36,229 nucleotides of DNA from positions 1 through 36,229 of the IMG/VR virus record IMGVR_UViG_3300018046_000004; one strand, 5' to 3'. The position numbers and the translations under genes were made by a program. A model generated the notes under the pieces. That model saw only the letters and a program-made list of their open reading frames with translations, ran no database searches and was not told the DNA's origin. Below, in pieces: positions 16,968 through 25,157 of this stretch (its first letter is position 1; every line of letters begins with the position of its first letter). This DNA comes from a virus.

Positions 16968-18095
16968 TTAAAATAACTGTTCAAGTCTTGTTTTCTCTTC
17001 AACAGAAAGAGCTCCAACATCTTCATCCATAATCAAACCTGCATCCATTTCTATCCCACCAAAATTGTATGAGGCTAGAACGTCTGTATTCACTACAGAC
17101 ATATCCGCTTTTTTGGATTCGTCTTTCTTTGAATCTTCTTTCTCTTTTTTAGACTCTTCTTTCTTGGCTTCTACTTTAATTTCAGAAACTGGCTTCACTT
17201 CTGGTGTCACAACAGTTTCAATAGTTGCTTTTTTAGCAGCCTGTGGAATCTCTTTTTTCTTTTCGTCTTCTTTTGGAGCCGGTGTTTCTTCTTTATCCGC
17301 CTCTTCATCTTTATCATCATCAGGTTCTGAATTAGTTTCAGGTTCTGGCATCGGAGATTGTGCTGCGTAGTCTCCACCATTAGCATCAATTTCTACATCT
17401 GCAACAAGAGTATGCATAACGGCTGTAGAAGCTTCAACTGGCCAAAAATCTATATCAATAGTAGCTTTCTTTACTTTAGCCTTACACTTTACACAATAAC
17501 CCGTCTTTTCTAGAACATTTGTTCCACATTTGGGGCATTTAAAGGTGGCAGCTTTGGCTTCTACTGAAGCTTCGCAGCTGCAAGCCTCTTCGCTCATCCC
17601 GCAACCCTTGCACTTTTTATCAGAAGCTTCTTTATCGTCCTTTTTGCATTCGCAAGGATCCTTGCCACAATCTTTACAAACTTTTCCAGCTTCGATTGTT
17701 GTTTCAGAGGCAATTTGAGAAAGTCTTTGTTTCAAAACTTCTTCATCCATCTTTGCTACAGCAGTAGCCATAGTTCTTAATTCTACTGCAATAACATCAT
17801 CTTCTTTAAAATTTTTAGAAAGAATGTCTAAACTTGCAATTATTGATTTCCGGTCCATTTTTAAAGCCCCCTGTTTCGGTAACGGTAATGGGCAGTTTCT
17901 TCCGGGATAAGTATCCGAATTATGCCGCTCATCTCTATATGTTTTATAAGCATTTTCTTTTGCTTTTTCGAAAAACGAATTATCTAAATGTTCATTAGGC
18001 CCAAAATAAACCCTTTTTGTTATTTCTACTTTAGTAGGGTCTATTAAGAATTCTAAAATGTTATTAGCTAATATTTTTTTTACAGTATCTTCCAT
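16968..18095 (-). CDS. Cys-rich, acidic/basic low-complexity protein between sheath and tube
   Basis: 375 aa. Residues ~1-135 look folded (KVEITKRVYFGPNEHLDN...). Three clustered Cys modules follow: CKDCGKDPCEC (res 140-150), CKGCGMSEEACSC (162-174), and a zinc-ribbon CPKCG...CVKC (187-204). Residues ~250-335 are Lys/Glu-rich with repeats of the kind KKEESKKEKEDSKKDESKK, probably disordered. The C-terminal ~40 residues are ordered-looking (VLASYNFGGIEMDAGLIMDEDVGA). It shares a general layout (zinc ribbon, acidic tail, KKA(T/A)I-like segment) with the 141-aa protein at 29472-29897. Location between sheath (15 bp gap) and tube suggests a virion or assembly role. No family recognised. Confidence 0.6.
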   Translation of the reverse strand: MEDTVKKILANNILEFLIDPTKVEITKRVYFGPNEHLDNSFFEKAKENAYKTYRDERHNSDTYPGRNCPLPLPKQGALKMDRKSIIASLDILSKNFKEDDVIAVELRTMATAVAKMDEEVLKQRLSQIASETTIEAGKVCKDCGKDPCECKKDDKEASDKKCKGCGMSEEACSCEASVEAKAATFKCPKCGTNVLEKTGYCVKCKAKVKKATIDIDFWPVEASTAVMHTLVADVEIDANGGDYAAQSPMPEPETNSEPDDDKDEEADKEETPAPKEDEKKKEIPQAAKKATIETVVTPEVKPVSEIKVEAKKEESKKEKEDSKKDESKKADMSVVNTDVLASYNFGGIEMDAGLIMDEDVGALSVEEKTRLEQLF

Positions 18096-18109
18096 AATAT
18101 TTTACCTAT

Positions 18110-20974
18110 TTAAATAGTGGATACTAAACTAAAAGTAACTACAATCCACCGTAATGGAAATACAGGGCTATAAGTAGCTGTAACATTAACAGTCGTAGGC
18201 TCGTCAGGATCCGGGACTGCAGTAACACTCGCAAAAGCTGCAATTATATTAGCTTTCTGAAGAGCACTAAAGAACGATTTTACTTTAACTTCTATATCAC
18301 CAGTTCTGGAATTTAAAAACTTCCCACCAATAAACTGATTAAGTGTGAGTCGTACCCCTTGCTGTACATAATCTTTGATACGGATAACTGAAGGGATTTG
18401 AGTAAGAACCGATGTAAGATCAGTCGTTAAATCCATTTTAATTATAATCCCTGCGCTTTCATTATCAAGTAATGTAATACCAGCATTTGCAACTTGTGCT
18501 TGTGTTACTGCATCCAAATTGCGATATAGACTAATAAATCCAGAAATCTGTTTCCGTTCAAGAGGTTCAGCAACATCATATGCAGCAGCAGTATCAATAC
18601 CAGCAACTGCAGCAGCTACTAACGAGCCATCCACCAAGAATGAGGTCGTATTACCAGCCGAATCTGTAATACTCATTAAAGCTCCGTCAGGATAAATTGC
18701 TATCATTCGTTCGGAATTCATTGATTGAGCAATTACGATAGCTGAAGAAGGAGATGTATTTAACGGAAACCCAAAATACGACATACGTTCATTAGCATAT
18801 CGAATTGAAGATTGCTGAGAATTAGTAGTACGTAAATAGTTTATAACATTGATAGAAGTTGTAACCGGCTGTATTAAAGCTCCTCGTAATCCACCCGGAA
18901 GCGGAGTATTAAACAAATCAATAGCAGACATATAAAGACTGTCTGGGGCATCAGTTTGTCCTGAAGGAACTTGAATTTGGCAAAGAATAATTCCGCCCGT
19001 TCCATTAAGAAACGCAAGATGAGCAGCCAAGGATAATTTATTCGAAGCGCTTAATGGACCCGAATAATTAAGAGCATCTTTTTCAGTTGTAACATAAACT
19101 GGTGTAGCAATTCCATTATCATTAAATTGAGTCCCTTGCAAAAAAGATATATAATAAAAATCTCCTACTGCGGGCTCATTTCCACTCTTTACATAGGTAT
19201 TTATTATACCAGTATCCCCCGCATAATTAGTAAGGGACGAAACTACAAATTTAATACCGGGAATCCCATATTGATTGGAACTCGAAGCAGTAAAAGTAGA
19301 AGTAACAAGATATTTAAATATCATACCAGCACTGTATAACGATGTACTTGGATTTACAGAACCTAATGTAATTCTAAAACCTGTTACTGGATCAATATAA
19401 GTCTGATTAACATATCCAGTAGCATCTGCAACTATCGAACCTGTACCACCAGCAACATTGGATGAAACCACATATTGGGTAGAATCAATAAAAGTAGTTG
19501 TTATAACTTCATTATTTATTCCTGTTGCAGGGGGAACAACTGCACAAGTCACATTTCCAAGAGATAAATTTGACGCCCCATTTTGTGGGTAGTACGGTAA
19601 ATTCGATATAGATGAAGAATCGAACAATACTGTAAAAGCTGAAGAATCTTCAGAATTCACAACTGAAAATGTAGATCCATCGGTTACTAAATTAGAAAGA
19701 GTCCACACATTATCAGTCATGAAATTCTCATATTGGGTTACATAAACATGATTCCCTTGTGCTGGAGCATTTTGTAAAACTATTGTATCAGTTGCGGAAG
19801 TAAGTGTAGCAATCGGAACCGGACCAGCTGAAACAGCAGCAAAAGGATTAGCCCCAACATATGCTGATACTGTACTAGTATTATCAGTGGATATTCCTTG
19901 TCCACTACCTGAAACTGGGGTACCAGCTAAAACGAAAGTCTTATTTGTCCCATCATTAGTTCCATCTACAGCTCCATTAATAGGAGATGCAACTTGGGCA
20001 AAAATTCTAGTATCTACATCTAAGGCAGTTGTAATTTCAGCTGCTAAAGAAGTAAAATCGCTTGTAATAATTCCTGGAAGAATAGCATTACTATTTCCCC
20101 AAGTAATAATATTAAAAGTACTTTGAGCATTAGTATTATCTATAATTGAAACGCCAGTTTCAAGCTCATAATCTTTATCACGAATAAAATCTGTTGAAGT
20201 TGAATTCAAACCAACATTAGTTATAGAAAGGACATTTGGAGGAAGAATATCATAAGTATATTGATAAGAATTACCATAATAAGTGATAAGAACTGTGGCA
20301 TTTGATAACGGGGCAGTTGGAAGAACAACTATACTCTCTGCTCCATTTACAGATGTAGGAACTACACCCACACCATTTACTGTAACAGTTACATTTGCTG
20401 GGTTGGTGGAAACTATTCCCCCATTTTCACCAGTTACAATAGGTCCATTTCCAACTTGAAAGGATAAATTAGTGCCATTAGCTTGTGCACTTACATTTTC
20501 ATTTGTATAAAGAGTATCAGTCCGTTTAAAATAATAACTTACTGTTACTGTGTCTCCTGTTTGTGGGGGATTTACAAGATAAATTTGTCCCGCCGACCCG
20601 TCAATAGAGGCTACAGGTACTGATATTCCATTATCATAAACAGTAACATCGGAAGGATCAGTAGTTGTAATCCCCGCCCCAGATCCAGTTACTATTGGAT
20701 AAAAAGTCACATTTATTGTACGATTATTACCATTAGGATTATTGGCAATAGAAAATTGATATGAAACATCTTCTTTGGTAATTGGGTTATCAGCCATCGC
20801 ACTTGATCCACGAATTACTTCATATGCGGATACAGGAGTAGACGAAGACCCAATACCAATAAAAACAGGAATACGAGCACCAGGAGTAACAATTCCTGTT
20901 GGAGCGGAATCGAATGTTTGGGTATATACACCCGGAAAAACGAACCCGGAAGGAAAAGGACCAATGTTTGCCAT
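18110..20974 (-). CDS. Contractile tail sheath protein with inserted beta repeats
   Basis: 954 aa; ATG at 20974 with GGAGG. The N-terminus (SGFVFPGVYTQTFDSAP, then IPVFIGIGSSS) and the C-terminal ~300 residues (ANERMSYFGFP, SMNSERMIAIYPDG, RRTGDIEVKVKSFF-like end) follow the sheath pattern: N-terminal arm, subtilisin-like core, and a C-terminal domain that handles subunit linkage. Contraction of this protein drives the tube into the cell. It is longer than common sheaths (~400-700 aa) because at least three related beta units are inserted at residues ~84-149, ~168-233 and ~345-416. Each has the pattern G(P)-x-(V)TG-x-G-x-GI, a V-x-V strand and a closing (T)V-x-(V/I)-x-Y-Y. These probably decorate the outer surface. 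Confidence 0.9.
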   Translation of the reverse strand: MANIGPFPSGFVFPGVYTQTFDSAPTGIVTPGARIPVFIGIGSSSTPVSAYEVIRGSSAMADNPITKEDVSYQFSIANNPNGNNRTINVTFYPIVTGSGAGITTTDPSDVTVYDNGISVPVASIDGSAGQIYLVNPPQTGDTVTVSYYFKRTDTLYTNENVSAQANGTNLSFQVGNGPIVTGENGGIVSTNPANVTVTVNGVGVVPTSVNGAESIVVLPTAPLSNATVLITYYGNSYQYTYDILPPNVLSITNVGLNSTSTDFIRDKDYELETGVSIIDNTNAQSTFNIITWGNSNAILPGIITSDFTSLAAEITTALDVDTRIFAQVASPINGAVDGTNDGTNKTFVLAGTPVSGSGQGISTDNTSTVSAYVGANPFAAVSAGPVPIATLTSATDTIVLQNAPAQGNHVYVTQYENFMTDNVWTLSNLVTDGSTFSVVNSEDSSAFTVLFDSSSISNLPYYPQNGASNLSLGNVTCAVVPPATGINNEVITTTFIDSTQYVVSSNVAGGTGSIVADATGYVNQTYIDPVTGFRITLGSVNPSTSLYSAGMIFKYLVTSTFTASSSNQYGIPGIKFVVSSLTNYAGDTGIINTYVKSGNEPAVGDFYYISFLQGTQFNDNGIATPVYVTTEKDALNYSGPLSASNKLSLAAHLAFLNGTGGIILCQIQVPSGQTDAPDSLYMSAIDLFNTPLPGGLRGALIQPVTTSINVINYLRTTNSQQSSIRYANERMSYFGFPLNTSPSSAIVIAQSMNSERMIAIYPDGALMSITDSAGNTTSFLVDGSLVAAAVAGIDTAAAYDVAEPLERKQISGFISLYRNLDAVTQAQVANAGITLLDNESAGIIIKMDLTTDLTSVLTQIPSVIRIKDYVQQGVRLTLNQFIGGKFLNSRTGDIEVKVKSFFSALQKANIIAAFASVTAVPDPDEPTTVNVTATYSPVFPLRWIVVTFSLVSTI

Positions 20975-21083
20975 TTTAAAGCCTCCGTTATTTCTTCTTT
21001 TTCTTACAGTTTAAAAGTTCAATTTTTTAGTTTGATCCGATCCTATTTTCTATACATATTATTTATTATCTATTTTCGGAGAT

Positions 21084-21512
21084 TTAGAAAGCCCCTCTTT
21101 TATCAAACTGTGGGATCCCTTTCTCAATTCTTTCTTTCCTGTGCTGTTGTAAAGCCCCAACATAATCTTTACGCTTTTCTTTTTCAGATTGATCCCCTAA
21201 ACCCATAACCGGGGTATAAGACCCTTCTTTAGTTTTAGGAATATTAGTCAAAACTTCAAGCTTATTATTACCACGTCGTTTAGATTGCAAATCACTATAT
21301 CGTTCCCATCTTTTATTAGCTTCACGACCTATATTCATATCAGCGGATTCATTCGTACTCCCACCCGCAATTACCGTCGCACAAGAACTCACTATTTTTT
21401 GTGCCTGAGATCCACAATCTATACACGATGTAGTTGCTCCGGCTTCTTTATATGTTTTTAATTCTTCAAAGACAAAACCACAATGATCACACTTGTATTC
21501 ATAGAGTGGCAT
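21084..21512 (-). CDS. FmdB-family zinc-ribbon protein
   Basis: 142 aa starting MPLYEYKCDHCGFVFEELK, the signature of the FmdB / CxxC regulatory domain. The second Cys pair (CIDCG, res ~35-39) completes a zinc ribbon, followed by AQKIVSS as in the family. Residues ~60-142 are charged and helical, longer than the domain alone, and carry GSYTPVMGLGDQSEKEKRK. ATG at 21512 has AGGAG. The 14-bp candidate promoter motif lies 49-62 bp upstream. Small FmdB-like proteins occur in phage structural regions, but their job there is not established. Confidence 0.75.
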   Translation of the reverse strand: MPLYEYKCDHCGFVFEELKTYKEAGATTSCIDCGSQAQKIVSSCATVIAGGSTNESADMNIGREANKRWERYSDLQSKRRGNNKLEVLTNIPKTKEGSYTPVMGLGDQSEKEKRKDYVGALQQHRKERIEKGIPQFDKRGAF

Positions 21513-21560
21513 ATTATATTATCTCCTATAATGAAAATTTCCAACTGTTTTTAAACAAAT

Positions 21561-21574
21561 TATTAAAAGATTAT
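21561..21574 (-). promoter_or_regulatory. 14-bp repeated upstream motif, copy 1
   Basis: ATAATCTTTTAATA on the minus strand, 49 bp upstream of the FmdB-type gene start. It is identical to copies at 29384 and 29958, each in a short intergenic gap upstream of a minus-strand start. Candidate promoter or operator. Confidence 0.5.
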
Positions 21575-21714
21575 TTTCTTACTATTCTATAAATATATAC
21601 ACACACACTCGTTCATTTTAAATTGAAAATTTTATTAGGAGATTATAGTGATATAAAAACAAAAATATCTTTATTTTTTCGTGACAAGATTATATAATAT
21701 ATAGAGGATTAAAC

Positions 21715-21831
21715 ATAGGAAAATTTTGTGATAATCCTTGTGATCTAAAAAAAGAAACTGATCTAAAAACTGAACAATTAAAAGCTGAAAAAGAATTAAA
21801 TGATTTCCTTAATGAAATAGTCCCCCAATGA
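21715..21831 (+). CDS. Small ORF with non-standard ATA start at the head of the plus-strand cassette
   Basis: A 38-codon frame (IGKFCDNPCDLKK..., ending NEIVPQ) runs to TGA at 21829-21831. It has a Cys pair and then a charged amphipathic helix. AGAGGA sits 8 bases before codon 1, but the codon in starting position is ATA and no ATG, GTG or TTG is available in frame before an upstream stop. Its stop overlaps the next ATG (ATGA). The coding look, ribosome site and overlap suggest a real gene whose start has mutated, or one using a rare start. Confidence 0.4.
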   Translation: MGKFCDNPCDLKKETDLKTEQLKAEKELNDFLNEIVPQ

Positions 21832-22065
21832 AGATAAAACAAATGAATTTTAAAAAAGGAGATTTGATCATTTATTCAGAGTTTTATACAGAAATTTTAG
21901 AAGGTACTAAAAATAGCAAGTGATCAAGAAAAAAATAATTTTATAGGAACTTTTCAAGTTTATAATCTAGCGAACGGAGCGACAAAAATTCCTATTAATA
22001 TTAAGGACCTAATCTTGTACACGCATTGGGGTGTACATAGCCAACGATTCTGGGATCTTTTAAAA
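21828..22065 (+). pseudogene. Broken first copy of the KKGDLI tandem paralogue family
   Basis: ATG at 21828 starts MKIKQMNFKKGDLIIYSEFYTEILEG, then stops at TGA 21921 after a deletion of ~33-37 bases relative to copy 2 at the position of its CYKIYENKKVKV segment. The remaining body (IASDQEKNNFIGTFQVYNL ... LYTHWGVHSQRFWDLLK) is in another frame and runs without a stop into copy 2, because a homopolymer of A is one base shorter than at the copy 2/copy 3 junction (AAAAATGG against AAAAAATGG). The 3' part is almost identical in DNA to copy 2. A stretch GCGAACGGAGCG replaces part of the segment found in copy 2. Confidence 0.75.
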
Positions 22066-22374
22066 ATGGAAGTGAATAAAACGGATGTTAAAAAAGGGGA
22101 TTTGATCATTTATTCAGCGTTTTATACAGAAATTTTAGAATGTTATAAAATTTATGAAAATAAAAAAGTTAAAGTACAAAAAATAGCGAGTGATCAAGAA
22201 AAAAATAAATATATAGGAACTTTTCAAGTTTATAATCTTTCTTCTCCAGATCCTTCTAAAGCGGGAATTCCTGTTACGATAATTCCTATTAACACCAAGG
22301 ATCTAATCTTGTACACGCATTGGGGTGTACATAGCCAACGATTCTGGGATCTTTTAAAAAATGGGGATAAATAA
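22066..22374 (+). CDS. Small protein, copy 2 of KKGDLI tandem paralogue family
   Basis: 102 aa from ATG at 22066, chosen because it aligns with the start of copy 3 (MGINKMDVKKGD against MEVNKTDVKKGD); the reading frame is open further upstream only because it reads into the broken copy 1. The pattern is KKGDLIIY, a short beta segment, then TKDLILYTHWGVHSQRFWDLLK at the C-terminus. The beta-rich look, starting with a K-K-G-D-L turn, suggests a small SH3-like or barrel fold; this is a guess. It is one of very few plus-strand genes here, convergent with the tail operon. No known family. Confidence 0.65.
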   Translation: MEVNKTDVKKGDLIIYSAFYTEILECYKIYENKKVKVQKIASDQEKNKYIGTFQVYNLSSPDPSKAGIPVTIIPINTKDLILYTHWGVHSQRFWDLLKNGDK

Positions 22375-22669
22375 AATGGATGTTAAAAAAGGGGATCTTA
22401 TATTTTATTTTTTTCGCTATTATGAAATTGTAGAATGTCAAGAATCTGTGAAGGAAGGAAAATCCGGAGATGTAGTGAACATAGCCATTAAGAATATTGA
22501 AGATAAATATTTTTTCGAAAAAAATTGTTCTTATTCGTTTCCAAAAACGGATCCTTGGGACAGCGAGCCTCGTCCAACTATTTTTCGTATCAATTCAAAA
22601 GACTTGATCCTGTACACACATTGGAAACTGCTCAGCCCCAGATTCTGGGAACTTTTAGAAAACAACTAA
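22361..22669 (+). CDS. Small protein, copy 3 of KKGDLI tandem paralogue family
   Basis: 102 aa; start ATG at 22361 overlaps the end of copy 2 by 14 bases. Shares MDVKKGDLIFY at the N-terminus and SKDLILYTHWKLLSPRFWELLEN at the C-terminus with copy 2, but the centre has diverged, so it is an older duplicate. Its TAA stop (22667-22669) overlaps the TAG stop (22666-22668) of the convergent 804-aa gene. Function unknown. Confidence 0.65.
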   Translation: MGINKMDVKKGDLIFYFFRYYEIVECQESVKEGKSGDVVNIAIKNIEDKYFFEKNCSYSFPKTDPWDSEPRPTIFRINSKDLILYTHWKLLSPRFWELLENN

Positions 22670-25080
22670 ATCTTAGAATATCCCACAATTGGTATTTTCA
22701 TAACGGGACGTATATCAGGAACCGCTCGAATATGTAAACCAAAATATTTAACTGTAAAATTATAAGGTATAAATCTCTGCCATTCTGTCATTACAGAAAT
22801 ATCAACTGATTGTTCGTAATACATTGTCCCTGATAAATCATCAAAAGATTCTTCAGATTCACCTGTAGGTTCTACACTATTTAATGTAATACCCTCAAAT
22901 TCCAACTGATTTTTCCTCACACCCCATAACCAATTTACAATTTGATCAGTCATTTCTTCAAGCTGTACCGTGTCCTTGGAAATCACGGACAGGGACAGGG
23001 CCATGTCCCAGTGCCCGCCGTATATGTCAGCCTGCTTTTCTCTCGTAGGTGTTATAAAGACCAATTGCTGGTCTCCAGCCCGGGCCCTGCGTCCTATACT
23101 GAGCACAACCCCGGGAATAGCCGTATGATTCTCCTGATAAGGTTTAAATGGATATGAAGATGTAGGTGGTAATGAAGTGGCATAATCCGCCACGATCTGT
23201 AGACCAGGTTCTAATGGATTCAAAAATGTAAGAGTACCTGTCGGGTAATCCATAGAATAATCTATACCCCGTTTCAATAAATAAGAATATCCCCCCTTAT
23301 ACAAAGATTTTACAAATATTTGTTCGGATCCTGGAGGTTCATACCCACTGTATCCGCTATAACTTGAATAACCCGAAAAACTATTATTTACACCGCCATA
23401 TTTTATAGTTACAGGAACTGAGACCCACCCATACCCATAATTATTAGAAAAGAAAACACCCGTATCTGTACCTGCAAAAACATTACCATTTGAAATATTT
23501 ATAGTCAAACATTGAATATTTGTATTAGTAAGACCAGAATTTATAGCAGTCCATACTCCACCCGATAAAATATAAGCTCCGGTCGGAGTTCCTGCTAATA
23601 TAACCCCATTCCCAGAAACAAGACATTGTACATCTGCATCAACAAGACCAGTACTATAAGAATTCCAAGTTGTTCCATCCGTAGAAAGAAATATACCGGT
23701 TGAAGTCCCCACATAAAGACAAGGATAAGGCCCTGTCCCGGGCATTGCAGTAATACAGGAAATATTAAGGTTTGTAAGACCTGTATTCATAGAAGACCAA
23801 TTTGTTCCTGCATTAGAAGAAACCTGTACACCAGACCCCTCAGTTCCGGCATATAAATTACCATTTAAAGTTGCAAGACAAGTAAAAGCTATCATATCTT
23901 CAGATCCAAGACTTGTTACAGTACTCTGTGTAGTAAAAGTCCCGCCATTAAACCACGCAGAGCGACCATTAGAAGCAACTACATAAACGTTTCCTGTAGA
24001 ACTATCTGTAGCTATAGCAGGGACTTCTAAATTTGAAAAAAAATCAGAAGCTATCCACTGTATTCCATTACCTATAGAAAGTCCAGTAGTAGTACCGGCA
24101 AATAAAAAAGTTTCCGCAAGTTGAGATGTAGTTGAAATTTGAGGCCCTGTACAGGATAAGGTAAGAATTTCAGAAGGTAAAGGATTAGAAAAACCAAAAG
24201 TCCACGTTGTGCCAGAAGAAGTAGAATAATAAATATCATTGGTTGTACCAGCAATAACAGTGTTTTGACCAGATAAAATAAATGGACTTACAGCTAAAGC
24301 TTGAACATCTATATTTATATCCACTGTAATTGGAGTAGAAGGATAAGGTCCTGAATAACCGGAGAAACTTGGATAGGGCCCTGTCCAAGGCCCTGTGGGA
24401 CCTATAGGAACGTGATCAAACACTACTGTCGTTTCAAGACCTGTAGTTTTATTTACTAAGACTTCATTTGTAATAAAAAGAGTGGGGTTGATAATAAATG
24501 AATTATCATTATTAAAAATAACATTATAGACACCCGGATGGGACATTTGACTTTGCCAATATGTTACCGTTAAAGTATCCCCAGAAGACAAAGCTATAGG
24601 TAATACAATAAATTGTTTATATCCATCAACGAATTCTGCCTCTATATGATGACCATTAACTTTTATCTGTACTTCTGACGGGGCCCGGGCCAAGGTCAGG
24701 TCCATTTTACCACGACAAAATTGATATGTAGTATTAAATTTTCTTTGAGGAACAGATGTTATTTGAGAGGTTAAATTATCACAAAATTCTACAGCCAAAT
24801 AATCTTGGTTTTCGCGGACCCATTCGATACCTAATCCCGGATAATTTTCAAACTTGGCGAGACGAACATAGGAATGCTGTACATTCAGGAAATTAGAAGC
24901 AGACATCCGGATTTGAGACGCACTTGAATTAGAGAGTATAATGCCATACTGTGGACGTTGCTCGTATGGAAACTTATTATAAATAAGAGTTTTTTCAGAG
25001 AATCTTGGATGATTTAGAAAAGCTGACTCTACTTCATCCAAGATTCGATGTTTAACGCCATATAAAAGATTATTATACAA
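22666..25080 (-). CDS. Virion structural protein with inserted Asp-box beta-propeller
   Basis: 804 aa. The flanks (res 1-225 and ~583-804) look like one phage structural protein: LLYGVKHRILDEVESAFLNHP, RPQYGIILSNSSASQIRMSA at the N-terminus and HWDMALSLSVISKDTVQLEEMTDQIVNWLW at the C-terminus. Between them (res ~250-565) are repeated Asp-box-like motifs, IYYSTSSGTTW, VQVSSNAGTNW, IFLSTDGTTW, VFFSNNYGYGW, spaced as in sialidase-type or photosynthesis-assembly-type beta-propellers. The propeller is bracketed by SFSGYSGPYPS (res ~238-248) and SFSGYSSYSGYSGYE (~567-581), collagen-like linkers. The start codon is TTG at 25080, with AAAGGA supplied by the adjacent transposon end; an in-frame TAA lies just upstream. 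Five GC-rich elements (E-I) occur in it. Likely a tail/neck or baseplate component with an added ligand-binding head; not certain. Confidence 0.7.
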   Translation of the reverse strand: MYNNLLYGVKHRILDEVESAFLNHPRFSEKTLIYNKFPYEQRPQYGIILSNSSASQIRMSASNFLNVQHSYVRLAKFENYPGLGIEWVRENQDYLAVEFCDNLTSQITSVPQRKFNTTYQFCRGKMDLTLARAPSEVQIKVNGHHIEAEFVDGYKQFIVLPIALSSGDTLTVTYWQSQMSHPGVYNVIFNNDNSFIINPTLFITNEVLVNKTTGLETTVVFDHVPIGPTGPWTGPYPSFSGYSGPYPSTPITVDINIDVQALAVSPFILSGQNTVIAGTTNDIYYSTSSGTTWTFGFSNPLPSEILTLSCTGPQISTTSQLAETFLFAGTTTGLSIGNGIQWIASDFFSNLEVPAIATDSSTGNVYVVASNGRSAWFNGGTFTTQSTVTSLGSEDMIAFTCLATLNGNLYAGTEGSGVQVSSNAGTNWSSMNTGLTNLNISCITAMPGTGPYPCLYVGTSTGIFLSTDGTTWNSYSTGLVDADVQCLVSGNGVILAGTPTGAYILSGGVWTAINSGLTNTNIQCLTINISNGNVFAGTDTGVFFSNNYGYGWVSVPVTIKYGGVNNSFSGYSSYSGYSGYEPPGSEQIFVKSLYKGGYSYLLKRGIDYSMDYPTGTLTFLNPLEPGLQIVADYATSLPPTSSYPFKPYQENHTAIPGVVLSIGRRARAGDQQLVFITPTREKQADIYGGHWDMALSLSVISKDTVQLEEMTDQIVNWLWGVRKNQLEFEGITLNSVEPTGESEESFDDLSGTMYYEQSVDISVMTEWQRFIPYNFTVKYFGLHIRAVPDIRPVMKIPIVGYSKI
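22987..23017. repeat. GC-rich hexamer element E
   Basis: GGACAGGGACAGGGCC followed by ATGTCCC. Here the gene reads the opposite strand of the unit, giving HWDMALSLSV in place of Gly-Pro-Thr, so the DNA motif is kept while the peptide is not. Confidence 0.55.
23075..23093. repeat. GC-rich hexamer element F
   Basis: CCAGCCCGGGCCCTGCGTC, read as RRARAGD, a third reading phase relative to elements C and D. Confidence 0.5.
23728..23744. repeat. GC-rich hexamer element G
   Basis: AGGCCCTGTCCCGGGCA, read on the minus strand as PGTGPYP within the beta-propeller. Confidence 0.5.
24375..24402. repeat. GC-rich hexamer element H
   Basis: Contains AGGGCCCTGTCCAAGGCCC. Minus-strand hexamers GGGCCT, TGGACA, GGGCCC encode GPTGPWTGPYP, immediately next to the first SGYSG linker of the propeller insert. 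Confidence 0.55.
24680..24703. repeat. GC-rich hexamer element I
   Basis: GGGGCCCGGGCCAAGGTCAG and neighbours, read as MDLTLARAPSE in a third phase. Confidence 0.5.
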
Positions 25081-25157
25081 AAAACCGTTCCTTTAAACTT
25101 GGACAATTCCAAGATGTTGAGGTTTGCAACAGGCACCGTAGGGCCGTTCTGAAAAAC
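25081..25157 (-). ncRNA. Candidate omega RNA 3' region / right end of the TnpB element
   Basis: Downstream of the tnpB stop the minus strand contains two foldable parts: a CGGCCCTACGG-type segment and a perfect CTTGGA-ATTG-TCCAAG hairpin preceded by CCTCAACAT. This is the place and general form of the omega RNA scaffold and right-end hairpin in IS200/IS605 elements, where the RNA overlaps the end of tnpB and its guide is copied from sequence just outside the element. If the end is near 25081, the guide would match the first codons of the 804-aa structural gene. Confidence 0.55.

Noticed and set aside
21600-21714. A sigma70 promoter for the plus-strand cassette
   Set aside because: TATAAT and TTGAAA-like strings occur, but no pair has acceptable spacing, and the AT-rich sequence gives many chance matches.
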